Positions 1 through 11,343 of a DNA stretch of 64,000 bases are shown one piece after another. Position 1 is the stretch's first letter. Every line of letters begins with the position of its first letter. The stretch is from NCBI GenBank assembly GCA_019614645.1, contig JABWDB010000001.1, positions 9,469,501 to 9,533,500 of the forward strand. Direction: 5' to 3'. The DNA is from Stratiolaelaps scimitus. Lineage: Eukaryota > Arthropoda > Arachnida > Mesostigmata > Laelapidae. Under the pieces are notes generated by a model, which worked only from the letters and a program-made list of their open reading frames with translations, searched no databases and was not told the origin of the DNA. Both the position numbers and the translations under genes were made by a program.

Positions 1-792
1 TTACGAGGGGTGCTAAACTTTGTCAGTGCCGGACGTCATCCGTTTGGGCAGGGCCTGATCACCTACGCGAACGAGCGTATCGTGAACTGGTTCACGACGT
101 CGGCAGATATGTACCGAGTTGCCGATGATCTCGGCAAACTCCGATTCCAGTTTAACTTTTTTCATAAGCCATTGTTCTCATGGAAAGGCTCGTACGTCTG
201 CACTCGCGTTGGCGCTGAACGAGACGTTAGTTTCGATCACGGGCCGGACGGGTCGGTGGCCGAAGATTGCTACTTCTCAATGGTGGCCTTCTCAAAAGGC
301 TACTCGTTCGAGTTCATCGAGGGCGCCCTCTGGGAGAAGAGTCCATTTACCGTTAGCGATCTGATTCAGCAGCGAAAACGCTGGATGCAAGGCATCTATC
401 TTGTGGTACATTCGCCCAAGATACCGTGGCGCTTCAAGATCTGGCTGGCCTGTTCACTATACGCGTGGGCGACAATGCCGTTGTCAACATCCAATCTTGT
501 ACTCGCGCCAAACTTCCCGCTGCCTTGTCCGCAGACGTTCAACATCATCTGCGCGTTTATCGGTGCCCTCAACATCTACATGTACATTTTTGGTTTGATC
601 AAATCGTTCTCGATTAGCCGTTTCGGTCTCCTTGGATTTTGGATGTGTCTCATGCTGGTCGTGATAGCCATCCCGATGAACATCGTTGTCGAGAACGTTG
701 CCGTCATTTGGGGCCTTCTTGGGAACAAGCACAAATTTTATATTGTCGATAAAAACATCAAGTTGAGTACGCAACCATTGTTACCCGTTTAA
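1..792 (+). CDS. egh: Egghead, beta-1,4-mannosyltransferase, C-terminal part
   Basis: This is the 3' coding end of a family 2 glycosyltransferase of the egghead type. In arthropods the enzyme adds mannose to glucosylceramide to build arthro-series glycolipids in Golgi/ER membranes. The frame is open from base 1, so the gene begins outside the window, and it stops with TAA at 790-792. Visible family features are FHKPLFSWKGS, GAERDVSFD.GPDGS, the acidic AED (local codons about 87-89), and QQRKRW (about 123-128), which matches the QxxRW motif of membrane family 2 transferases. Three to four hydrophobic segments follow, then an ending of the type AVIWGLLGNKHKFY. No frameshift is seen. A possible poly(A) signal AATAAA lies at 1239-1244. 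The missing N-terminus would hold the first membrane segments and the DxD motif. Confidence 0.95.
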   Translation, partial: LRGVLNFVSAGRHPFGQGLITYANERIVNWFTTSADMYRVADDLGKLRFQFNFFHKPLFSWKGSYVCTRVGAERDVSFDHGPDGSVAEDCYFSMVAFSKGYSFEFIEGALWEKSPFTVSDLIQQRKRWMQGIYLVVHSPKIPWRFKIWLACSLYAWATMPLSTSNLVLAPNFPLPCPQTFNIICAFIGALNIYMYIFGLIKSFSISRFGLLGFWMCLMLVVIAIPMNIVVENVAVIWGLLGNKHKFYIVDKNIKLSTQPLLPV

Positions 793-2458
793 AAAAAGGA
801 CAACTTTTTTTATAGCTGACCATCATCGTGTCTTCCTTCAACGGCAGGTCTCGGTACCGCTTTGTAGCTGCATTGCTTATGGGACCTGTCAGGAGAGGTT
901 GTCATGCGAGAGCAGTTGTCGTATCTCGCTAGCAGTAGGGATTATCCACTGCTCGATTATAATTGCTACCCTTATAAGGCAGTGACGTATTCATGAGTGG
1001 AACGATGCCCGCAGGACAGGACGCTGCGAGGAGTCTCGGCGAAAACGAACACAAAACAAAACCGAAATTCTATAATGGGCTGTGCAAAAGGACACATGCT
1101 TGCGTACGGCAGTTGTAGAATGTGTGAGAAATCCCAACTCTTTCCTGCACGACATCTAGAATGGATAATAACAATACGATTATTGGTACAACTCAAATGA
1201 GCAACAAAGGCTAACGAAATCCGTAACTCACATTGAATAATAAACATGATTACGATGCGGGTTTGTATGTCCCTATGAAGAGCTCCTCGAAGAGCTCCAC
1301 CTATTGGTGTATAGTCGCAATATGTGTACGAATCAATCCGTGTGCAGATGAGAAGATGATACACTGAGCGTGATTATATTTCGTGTGCTTGAGTTGAGTT
1401 GGTGGTGTGCTTGATTGATTGATTGCACAAACTGAAACTGGAAGCAGCGAGCAAGCGATAAGAATCGGATAGACGACATTATAGGTAGGTAGATATATAA
1501 ATGGATAGTTGTAAAGGCATTGACCACACCATGCGAAAAAGCCGCTGCAGGTCTGATTAATACCTACTATACTATCATAGTAATAATAACAATACTGTTA
1601 ATTTATCCTACGAGCTATTATTGCACACGCTGTCTGGTGTAACTATAGTAACTATGTGGAGCGGTTTAAAGAGGCGGTTACTTGAATGACACTCTTAAGT
1701 TAATTAGTTGAGTAGCGATTGAATGTCACCCATTGGCTTTGCCTTGGTTTAGCCATACGAATCAAGCAGGAACGAATGAATTGCGAACACAGATAGTTAG
1801 TGCAGGACACAATAGCAATCCGTGTTAATTCATATAACCAAATAACAAACTACGGTTTGCTGTACGATGAGATTTCTGAGAAAGCCTTTTTCGGTTGTTG
1901 AGATGTCACCATTAGTTGGTGCCTCCAGCAAATATCGGATATTCGTAAATAATGTGTGTAGTGATATCACAATGTCTCGATTATATACGGCGATGATGAA
2001 TGATGTTAAGAATAATAAGTTATTGTGTCTATTTATTACCAGCTTTCGAATCCACTTCTGCCGAAGCAGTCAATATGATGATGTCAATGATAACTGTTTA
2101 TGTGACCGATGGTACGGCCACATATGGCAAATAGTCGTGCGGATTCTGTGTACATCTTTTCTCTGTAATTAAAAGCTGAAAGCAGCAGTGTCCATCACTA
2201 GCGAGCCGTTCGAGAAACATCAGTTGTTAGAAGTCGCCGAATCGTACATAAGACATGTATAGAAGTTTCGTACATAAAACCATTGTTTGTTAAGTGGGTA
2301 TCCGCCATATGCGTGGTGTCACTAGGTAACCGATTCGTGTGTTTCATTACGTATCTTTAAGTACGACTCGATGGTCGACAACGAGTCCTGTGAGGCTGAG
2401 TTAAGTCTAGACGGGTAGGAACGCAAGATCTAGCATGTCCATCTCATCCACCTGAACG

Positions 2459-2492
<34 letters not shown>

Positions 2493-4252
2493 GAGGAGTG
2501 ATTGTTCATATCTAGCGCACATGCCGACATACATATAGAACGACAGACACACGCACACAAACAAACACAGAGAGAGAGAGAGAATCGGTACACTCATGTC
2601 AGATACATTAGACCGTTTACTATTAGTATGTTCAAGTCGCAAGCAACATTCACAGCCAACGAAGCTTCTTATAGTCGTCAAGTGAACTGTGTGTGTACTC
2701 TGTAGTATGAACCAAAGCCGAAGGCGATACGCCACCGAACACGAGCGAATGTCGAACATCGACGAATCGTCGCCGTCCTTTGACTGAGCCAACTCGTCGC
2801 CTTATCAACGTCTCGTCCCACTGACTACAAACACATCTGTGCTGATAAAGAGAAATGACTGTGATCGCGGACGAACGTGACGAGACAACCCCGGAGAGCA
2901 CAGTACAAAGCTAAAGGTAGAGGACGCCGATTGCAATTTGTGGCAAAGCAGACACCCTTTGCTTAAATGAGTATTTGTATCATGTGTGTGTGTGTGTATG
3001 TGGGTGTGTGTGTGTGAGAGTCCCGCTGTGAATGGGAGGGAGCAAGTGTCTGTGTGCGGGAGCTTCGCTGAAAAGACAGAGGAACAATAACGTAGGAAAG
3101 ACATAGAGGACTGAAAAAAAATGAAACCGTATCGAAAACAAAGGTAGAGCCGCGCGTCGCAAATTGGCTATGCTTACCTTATGGATGAAAATTATGTATG
3201 TACAGATGAGAGACAATAATAATAATAATAATAGAAATGATAATAAAAGTAGAAAAACGTGACAAAAATATTAGTAAAAACAACAGCTGCTTGAATCTGG
3301 TCACGAAAGAAAATGTGATGCGTATTTATTCATTAGAATCTGGTTTTCTCTCACAGAAAGGAATAGTACATTTATAGTTAAATATATATTTACTTATTAT
3401 CTATTATAGCTGGATAATACGCATACGTGTGGAGGGGGTGGAGGCTTCACTGATTAGCGACAGTAACTATATAATAAGATTCATCATATTGCTAAGTAGA
3501 ATATACACAGACACACTTCACATTACACTGACACAATATGAGATACACTACGCATCGGAGACAATGAACGCATTGTAGCCCAGATAGTCGGTACATCTAC
3601 TAGTTACTTAATCACTGTTATCATTATTATTATTAGTAATAATAATAATTATTATTATAACTAGTGATTATTATTAGCCCTTTCATCTTGTCGATCTAAG
3701 AAGGATCTGCGAGGTCACGCAGCGCCTCGCAGCGAAATAGATCAACTCCTCTAAAAAATACCCATGATAGTCTTCTACACGGTATTCGCTTCAATCATCA
3801 CATTTGCATCATTCGCTTCGAAACATTGTTCGTGTTTCGTTCAACCCAATTCCACCAAACTCTATCTGGTAGGTCTACGTGAGATAACACAAATGCCGAC
3901 AAATCGACCCCCGGGGGAGCAAACCAGGTACGGGATTTATAAACTACACGCATTCGCTATACAGATAAATGTTCATTACGACTACACAACGTATCTACAT
4001 ATGCTACCTCTTGTAGAGATGACGCGTGCGGTGTCCCGTGTTGAATAATAGGCGTGACAAATAAGGGGGGGGGGGGGGGGAGATACGCACGTTTACGTAA
4101 CGCTGTCCCCTTCCGCCGAAACTGACAAATTTTTCTTGACCGTTATTCCACTCAATATCCCTGTGTATATCTATTCGAAATGTTTACCATTTGCTAAACG
4201 TCATCATCTGTGGGGTACCATCATATGTACATCGGTTATAAGTACAGGCTGA

Positions 4253-4305
<53 letters not shown>

Positions 4306-4902
4306 ACTGGTAGAGGGGAAGTGGTATGTAATGATTACTGGTATCATCATCATCTCCAATGTTCGTAGCGGCCACTCGCTCATCGAAAAGCACTGATCGA
4401 TCAGGTACCGCAATTTTTAAAGACGCCCTATAAATACTTATCCACATGCGGAACGCTATCGGTACACTAACATTATATCTATCTTATTTCAGATTTCTTA
4501 GCCCCCCCCCCCCGTATATAATAATACTAATAAGTAATTAACCCTATTTGTCCAACATTGCATTCGACTCGCTACAATGGCATTCGACACGCTACAATTA
4601 TTTACTCACATCGGTCAGGATCAGTCTGTCTCTATATCTCATTTGTTTTACTATTTAATATATTTTCGTATTTCTGCCAAACTCTTCGCTTCATTCTCAA
4701 TCCCTCGCTGCATCTGCTCTCATTGCTTGACAGCCACTCGATTTCGTTCAAGTCTCTTATCATTTTGGTTTCTTGGAGAGCCATACACCACCATGCATTC
4801 GTCATTGTCATTCTCCTAGCATACATTACTAATAGTTCACTCTCTATTTATATAACTATACACGCGTGAATCTCTCTCGCTCTCCCTTTATCTCTAGAGC
4901 AT
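793..4902. other. Intergenic region between egghead and MED19 (convergent)
   Basis: No gene is recognised here. The stretch holds the presumed egghead 3' UTR and the MED19 3' UTR. Simple repeats include (TA)n at 2462-2489 and 4257-4302, (GT)n around 2985-3020, GA-rich sequence near 2570, and ATT/AAT arrays at 3625-3675. There is a G run of about 16 at 4065-4080 and a C run near 4503. A 94-codon open frame at 3764-4048 starts with a hydrophobic, signal-peptide-like stretch, but it has no recognised homology and no support beyond being open. Confidence 0.6.
4257..4302. repeat. (TA)n microsatellite
   Basis: About 23 uninterrupted TA units, one of the longest of the many TA arrays in this window. 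Confidence 0.98.
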
Positions 4903-6810
4903 TCATATTGTGACCCTATTCGTCATGTTGCCGCCTGTTGGCGTGTTCGGCGCCAACGTTGGTGTGTGTGGCCCCCCAGCACCAGGGGGCTCAGGGCTAT
5001 GTCTTGTTTTTTTCTTCTTCTTGTCTTTCTTTTTCTTCTTCCGCTCTTCGTCATGTTTTTTCGTTCGCTTGTGCTTCTTCTCAGCCTCGGCGTTGAAAAC
5101 ACTCTCGCCTTGACTCACGCTACCCACAGCATTGCTTCCCGGAGCACCTGATGCGATTGCGCCGCCAGCGCCTCCCGAGCCGCCCAGGCCGGCTCCACCC
5201 GCACCTGGAGCGCCGCCGCCACCGCCCCCTCCGGTGGGGCCTCCGCTGCCAGCGGGGCCGACCTCGGATCCGCGGTGCTTTTTGTGTTTCTTCTTCTTTA
5301 AGGCTTGAAGATTGGCTGTACGATACTGTTCCGGCAATGGTCCAGGATGCAGACGGAAGCCAGCCAGCTGAGCGCCGCTTAGCGGGATGAGCTCCTTGCC
5401 GCCTACTGGTGGCTGATGAATTACCTATATAGTAGTATAGACAAAGGAATAAAATCATATCATTTTAGTGCGTACCACATTCGGTATATGTTGTACTTCT
5501 AGCAAACATTTCGTTGTGCCTCTAAACGATGATCTCAACCATCTGGCGAGTGAATAGCCAAACGTTAGATCAGACACCCTTGGAAAAGAGGATCGAACCA
5601 CTTGCTTCATATTCTGTTGCAATCTTTACAGTATTGGAATTAACCGTCCTAACCCCACGTCTGCCATAATTGTCTTCACAGTCAACGAGACAATACTCGA
5701 TTAATTGTAATCACTGTTTTGATATACCCGGAGGCATTAGGTGAAGATCGACATGAATAGATTTTCAACATACCTTTCTTAGAGATGATTCACTTGTGCC
5801 ATCCGCTCCCGCGGGAATGTCAATATTCCCAGGGAGAGAAGGCAAAAACGCCGATAGCTTGTCCTTCACTTTGCGGCCTGGACAAGAAAAGAAACAACGT
5901 TCATTATTTACTTCTTAGCCTGCCTATGCAGAGCCCTCAGGCCGCAATTTGCAAGAAGATGACCCAGGATTTACGGTCTTCAGTACAGCACACAAAACAG
6001 CTTCTGGAGAGACATCTGTCGCTAGTTTGAGGAGACCAAGTTCAGCCTCATTAAATAATACCTAAAGATTTTATCGGCTGTACTCCTATCACAGGCCTGT
6101 CGACCGCAAGATAATGTCCACCCTAAAATACGTAATACACAGTTCAAAACTCGTCGTGCTGATTTCCCTGATTTGAAACATTTACATAAACTTCATTCAG
6201 AGGGATGACCGAACTATTTTTTTGGACAATTTGTCAGCGTCAATTCTTTTAGGTATACAGTGAAAAGTAAAAGTTTAGACTAATACGAATAGTACAGATA
6301 GTACGAAATGCTTCCCCAACTCGAACTTAATAGATATTCTTCAACGGGACAGTTTTGTAATACGTCTCCAAATACAGCCTGAGAAGGGTTCGTACCGATG
6401 AACTTGTTAAATGTGTGCTCAAGGTTGTAATGTAACATCATATTTGTTGCGCCAGTGAGCATTTGTTCGCATTTTGAGTTCTCTTTAAGGAGGTAGAACG
6501 GTCCAGAGTGAGAGGAGTGAACAATCGCTGGCGTCGAGCGGAGCGATATCGTTGTTTTCAGGGTGCCCGTGCTATCCGGACGTGGGACCACTGAAATACA
6601 GGTGTGGAAGAGTCAGGAACAGTTAGTGAATACATGTCCTACATCCACAACGACAATGGATGTACACGATTATCAAGAAAAGGACCACCGAGGCTAGTGC
6701 CTACACTGATCCGGAAAATTTTGTAGTAAATTTTTACCTGGGGAACGGTTTCCTCGGGGCGAACTCCGGGGCGAATAGTCCCCCGGTCTTCGCGTAAGAC
6801 CGTCATTCAT
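4903..6810 (-). CDS. MED19: Mediator of RNA polymerase II transcription subunit 19 (four exons)
   Basis: This is a head-module subunit of Mediator, nuclear, linking transcription factors to RNA polymerase II. Exons on the minus strand are 6738-6810, 6396-6590, 5774-5877 and 4903-5424. All junctions are GT-AG and all phases agree, giving 297 aa. Exon 1 encodes a short SPR-rich start (YSPRSSPRGNRSP, residues 12-24) typical of insect MED19. Exon 2 carries STGTLKTTISL, SGPFYLL and ELTGATN-like core sequence (QMLTGATNMM). Exon 3 has GRKVKDKLSAFLPSLPG. Exon 4 opens with GGKELIPLSGAQLAGFRLHP and PEQYR (155-159), then a lysine block, a Gly/Ala-rich linker, and a second long lysine run before HSPEPPG. 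The basic tail and HSPEP are family hallmarks. The start ATG at 6808-6810 is chosen because exon 1 joins exon 2 in phase as SP-VVPRPDS. The gene is divergent from SAE1 with about 2 kb between starts. Confidence 0.94.
5585..5665 (-). repeat. tRNA-like SINE head in MED19 intron 3 (candidate)
   Basis: On the minus strand a stretch beginning GGCAGACGTGGGGTTAGGAC aligns with the tRNA-like head of the SINE at 61399 (about 20 of 30 bases at the 5' end). It also has a good RNA polymerase III B-box, GGTTCGATCC, at about 5590-5600. The A-box region and the spacing to the B-box fit a decayed tRNA-derived SINE. No conserved 3' tail was seen after it, and it does not fold as an intact tRNA by eye. Confidence 0.4.
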
Positions 6811-8839
6811 TAGTCCGATTGGAGAAAATTGGGGAGACCTGAAAATATTGGGTGGTATTAATCTACAGAAGTTCAGTGCATTTTCTGAGACAACACCCCC
6901 TATACTCGCCTAGGACGGTGAATGATTTAAGATTACTGCTAAGATTTCTACGGATAACAATGGAGAGAGAAAGAGAGAGAGAGAGAAAACCTAATCAGAC
7001 AATTCTTCGTATAATAATGGTCTTAGTAAGAATTATCTTAATCTAGCAGTATTTACACCAATCATAGTATAGCAATGTAGCTGTCAGATGCATAGGTATT
7101 GAGTACTTTATTCCTCTAATTAGATATTCGTATCATATATATTTTATATAATATAAGATCGCATTGGCATTGAGTATATTATTTCTCTAATTAGATATTC
7201 GTATCAATATGAACTGGAAAACAGGCATAGTACGACCAGAACTCTGACATCACTTTGCCCGACCACTGCTTTCGCCAACAACCGCTATCGTGACACATTT
7301 CATCTCTGTTCATGGGAAGCAAACATATTTGTCTGCCATTTCTCTCTGCCAACTCGTAATACGTATAGCTGTCCAGTATTTACCAAAAATACGCAGTATC
7401 TCACGAACGTTCGTATACCTACAACGTACACGGCCACATCAACTTAGCGAATAGTAGAAGAGCGTAGGATGCAGATGAGATCACTTATTATTTTGGACCT
7501 TACAGGAAATGAAATTGAATGAAAGACCCAAAGGTATATCATAGTGCAAAGTGCATGTAATTGGCGGAGAGAAGCGCTTCATGTTTCAACACTATATGAC
7601 CAAGCTTCCAAATGTCACAGCTAAACGATGAGACGAGGATAGACAGGACATTCGCTTATCATTCTGGCTGCTAGTTAATCGTTGTCGATGCTATTTCGTA
7701 ACTAGATATATTTGCACCAAAAGTGGCGTGCGTGACCTACGTGGGCGCGAATTTGGTTCAATATGGGGAAGTTCTTAATTAACGGAAACGCTCGATCTGC
7801 CTCACCAATTCAGTCAGCGAAAGAATTCTTGCTATTATTGTATTAAACTGTAGGAATTACTTGTTTTAGCCCCTTACGGGCAAGATGTACATATAATCGA
7901 ATGTTCACTTACTCCACTCCGCATTTGTATGCCGATCGTTTGATTACCATGAACCATATGTATCAGGTAATATATACACGAAATCCATTAGTGCTACTCC
8001 GACAAGTCTATCTAAAAATAAGATGAACGGCTGGTGTTTTTTGTTAACAGAGGAGAGCACACGAAACAATTATTCGGTGAGCAGGTGATTGTTTGAATTT
8101 GCCGTGCAAGAACTTACCGTTCCATGGTGTCGACCCCCCCAATCTCTCAAGGTTTTGAGAATGTTTCTGTTTCTTTGTGAACACAACTTCACTGCACTGT
8201 TCGACGAGGAACGATCCTTGTAGACTTTTGATGGAGCGTCCATCAAGAGTTCAGGAAACCCACTCTGACCATCGAACGACTGAACCCGGATGAGCCCTCT
8301 CTCTTCGTCTGCTATGGATGTCAAACAAACGGTACGAGCGGTACAGACAGCCGATTTCATTTGAGCTATTCACGGTCGAGATTTTAGTTGTACCAATATA
8401 TATTTTTTTAGTTAGACAGATTCGTGACTATCATGGTTCTCACCATCCCGTAACTCGAGTCAAGTACGAGGCGAAGTGACCATGGGATGCATATGGAGCT
8501 CTAAATACGCCGCCATGGATGAACGCATTTTGTTTACAACCTTCGTCGCCAGACAACCATCGAATAGTTCTTCAAGGGTAACCTGGCTATAGTGTGCGAA
8601 GGCCGTGTGAGCCATCAAGCCGAGGCAGCTTCAAAATTCTTGCCGCCGTACCGGTGTGCGAATCTTAGTGCGTTGACAAAGAAGAGGTGCTACTCATATG
8701 AGCAGCTTGATCTCTCACTTCGCTAGACGATCGCGACAGCGGTTTATTATTAATTAGCCCTACAGCAGTACTTGGTGTCCGAAGTTGTCAGCAACTTTTA
8801 CCAGTTAGCCACAAAGTTCGTCTACTTTTTCAGGACAAC
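6811..8839. promoter_or_regulatory. Divergent intergenic region MED19 / SAE1
   Basis: About 2 kb lies between the starts of two divergently transcribed housekeeping genes, so both promoters should be here or in 5' UTR exons. No TATA box can be called with confidence. A splice acceptor (CTTTTTCAG at about 8825-8833) lies just upstream of the SAE1 ATG, so a 5' UTR intron is possible. The stretch also holds an imperfect 38-bp direct repeat (7098-7135 and 7169-7206) and a short GA array near 6965-6985. An open frame on the minus strand at 8070-8360 ends beside a strong donor (ACG|GTAAGT) but does not join MED19 in phase. Confidence 0.5.
7098..7206. repeat. Imperfect direct repeat, two copies of about 38 bp
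   Basis: Copies at 7098-7135 and 7169-7206 share TCTAATTAGATATTCGTATC and an upstream ATTGAGTA. They differ at three or four positions. They are separated by 33 bp of AT-rich sequence. Confidence 0.85.
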
Positions 8840-10369
8840 ATGAAGCGTCATGCTGATGAAGGCGCCATCCCCGAGGAGCTCACTGAGGAGGAACGTAAAT
8901 TATATGATCGTCAAATTCGCTTATGGGGCCTTGACGCCCAAAAGCGATTAAACAAATTTCGAGTCTGCATTGCTGGTACGTATAACGTATGTGCATCAAG
9001 AAGGCAAACTATGAGTGATTGGCACTAGCAGCAGCAGTATGATAATTCGCATTGGATGTGCCAACTGTAATATATACGTTTGTGGTGTCTACCGCGGCAC
9101 GGGAAATGCTGTCAGCGTGTTGCCAGTTTTATCAGCTTCGAAATCAGTTTATCAACAAGTCGTCATCAACAACGCTAACCACGGCGAAGAGACACAGCCA
9201 CTCGGATGGGATTTCTTTAAATACGACTTAAATGATAGTGATTTTAATCCGTAGCGAACTAGAAATAAGTTTCAGCGGTTGCGCTCTCTTCTTCCATAGT
9301 AACCCGCATAGCTCAGTAAAAACTTGAAGAAATAGTAGCTTTAGCTGAAGTGCAATACTCATTTATAATCTGCTTTCACATGCATTGATACATTAGCATA
9401 CGCCTTGTCTCGGGTTGGTTTGCATTCAGGTCTGACGGGATTGGGAGCAGAGGTTGCTAAAAATGTGATTCTCGCCGGAGTCGCTCACGTCTCCCTGCTC
9501 GATCACAAGAATCTCACCCAAGACGATCTCCGTTCACAGTTTATGGTAAGCTGATCCTTGATTATAGATATGGCAGGCAAGCACAAGCTCTATGTGTATG
9601 GATTCTATATAATCTTTTATTTTTCGTCTTTTAGGTCACTCCTGAAGATATTGGGAAGAACCGGGCTCAGTCATCGCTTCGTTATGCGCGGCGGCTCAAC
9701 CCAATGGTCGACATTAACACACTGGAAGAAAATATCCTCGAGAAGAACGAAGACTTCCTGAAGTCGTTCGACATGATCGTTGTCTGTGACATGATTCCCA
9801 CGCGAAAAGTTTTCGAGTTTAACGATCTATGCCGCAAAAACGACATCAAACTAATCGTTGGCCATGTTCTCGCCGGCCTGGGCTTTTTTATGAGCGACCT
9901 GATGAAGTTCAATTACGTCCAAGAGACTATCATGCATCTAAAGGACGGCAAGAAATCAAAACACGAGGAGATGACTGAACAATTCCCACCACTGCGAGAG
10001 ATCCTTAACGCTAAATTTGTCAACAAGCGAAGTGGGGGCGCCTTGAACAAGCGGTCCAGTCGGCTCGCCTTCCAATTCCACCTACTGTTGGCCTTCTATG
10101 ACAAACAGGTCTCGGAGCAAGTAAGCAAAGATGAACTCGCTAAGCTGGTGCCTGAGGTGGCAGCGAGACTCGAAGTTGACGAGGATCGATTCGCCCTGAA
10201 CTCGATGGATGACCTTTTGAAAGTCGAGCCTTGTCCTGTTGCTGCTGTCCTCGGTGGGGTGCTGGGACAGGAGGTGATTAAAGTGGCATCACAAAATTGC
10301 AAACCCTTCTGCAATGTGTTCCTATTTGATGGTGACAGTTGCGTAGGTACCAATGAGCTGTTCAAGTGA
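8840..10369 (+). CDS. SAE1: SUMO-activating enzyme subunit 1 (SAE1 / Aos1), three exons
   Basis: SAE1 is the non-cysteine half of the heterodimeric SUMO E1. With UBA2 it adenylates SUMO before thioester transfer, in nucleus and cytosol. Exons are 8840-8975, 9430-9545 and 9635-10369. Phases agree and give 328 aa, close to the usual 330-350. The N-terminal part carries the E1 signature YDRQIRLWG (residues 22-30). Exon 2 begins the Rossmann nucleotide-binding loop GLTGLGAEVAKN (46-57) followed by GVAHVSLLD. Exon 3 has TPEDIGKNRAQ, LNPMV, the FDMIVVCDM strand, and the C-terminal PVAAVLGGVLGQEVIK and FDG segments of the adenylation fold. No catalytic cysteine domain is present, as expected for this subunit. 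The gene looks intact. A poly(A) signal AATAAA lies at 10627-10632. It is convergent with UBAP1; the two stop codons are about 1 kb apart. Confidence 0.97.
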
Positions 10370-11343
10370 CCCACTTCTGCGGTGAATAGAGAGGCAACGG
10401 TGTACACTTAACACGGATTTACGACACCGTTCGGGTGGCCGATGTGTGTTCTCAAGGGCCAGCGGCGACAGCGCATCTCGATCTGTGGTGAATCTATAAC
10501 GTAGGAAAGAGGAATTAGAAGCGGACTGTCTATCAACATAATTTTGTCAGTAGATCAAAACAAGCCCATATTTCCCCCATGTACATAACATTTTCATACG
10601 AACATTGGCCCTCGGGTGGCGTTACGAATAAACTCCGACTCTTATTCTGCAAACACAACCCTATGATGTAATCTTTGAGTTTCTCGTCTCGATAAAACAT
10701 TGCGTCGATGTACGGATATAATTGTTACCATAGGAAAACTGAGGCTCTCGATCCAGTGGTTATACACTTCCAGACCGCATAAGTTTATAATGAAGCAAGT
10801 AATGAAGGTCACTTGCTAATGAAGGTCACAGACGTGGAAGGTCTGGACGCCTCTGCCTCCATGACGGCACGCTAAGTATGTTCAGTGACATTCGTTTCCG
10901 GCATAGCGTTAATCACGAGGAAGACATCAGGAATCCATGAACGTATTTGGCAATACTGATTTCCCTCACGAACAAAAACTCGTTGGAAGAGTAAAGTTCG
11001 AGAAGGGCATGAGGCGAGCTAAACAAATTCGAAAGCAACCAAATAAGACACACAAACGAAGTTGAATCTCAACTGGCCTTTGCGTTATGACACTCATTAC
11101 ACATACATTATTTGCGATATATATATATATATGAGTAAAATTGGTGAAGAGTAACGACTCGTACAGGTGAAAATAAAATGTCTCTTTTATTTAAGTGAAG
11201 AATCATATCTTTATTTTTAGATAACTTTTTATATATACAATCATCATCATCATAATTATCAGCTCGGTGAAGCGTTCGGAAAATCCGAGCTGTGTACACA
11301 TATACACACACACACACAGACACTCGCGAGAGTGCTGTGAATT
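10370..11343. other. Convergent 3' regions of SAE1 and UBAP1
   Basis: No coding signal is seen. A SAE1 poly(A) signal lies at 10627-10632. Reverse-strand AATAAA hexamers for UBAP1 lie at 11186-11191 and 11210-11215. There is a short (TA)n at 11117-11132 and a tandem TAATGAAGGTCAC pair near 10800-10825. Confidence 0.6.
10627..10632 (+). promoter_or_regulatory. Candidate poly(A) signal of SAE1
   Basis: This is an AATAAA hexamer 258 bases after the SAE1 stop codon, on the same strand. It was assigned from position only. Confidence 0.5.

Noticed and set aside
3764..4048. 94-codon frame with a signal-peptide-like N-terminus
   Set aside because: There is only an open frame: no homology, no splice context and no mature-domain pattern such as paired cysteines.
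8070..8360. Minus-strand frame ending at a strong donor, considered as the first exon of MED19
   Set aside because: Its frame does not join exon 2 of MED19 in phase, while the exon at 6738-6810 joins exactly and carries the expected SPR-rich residues.
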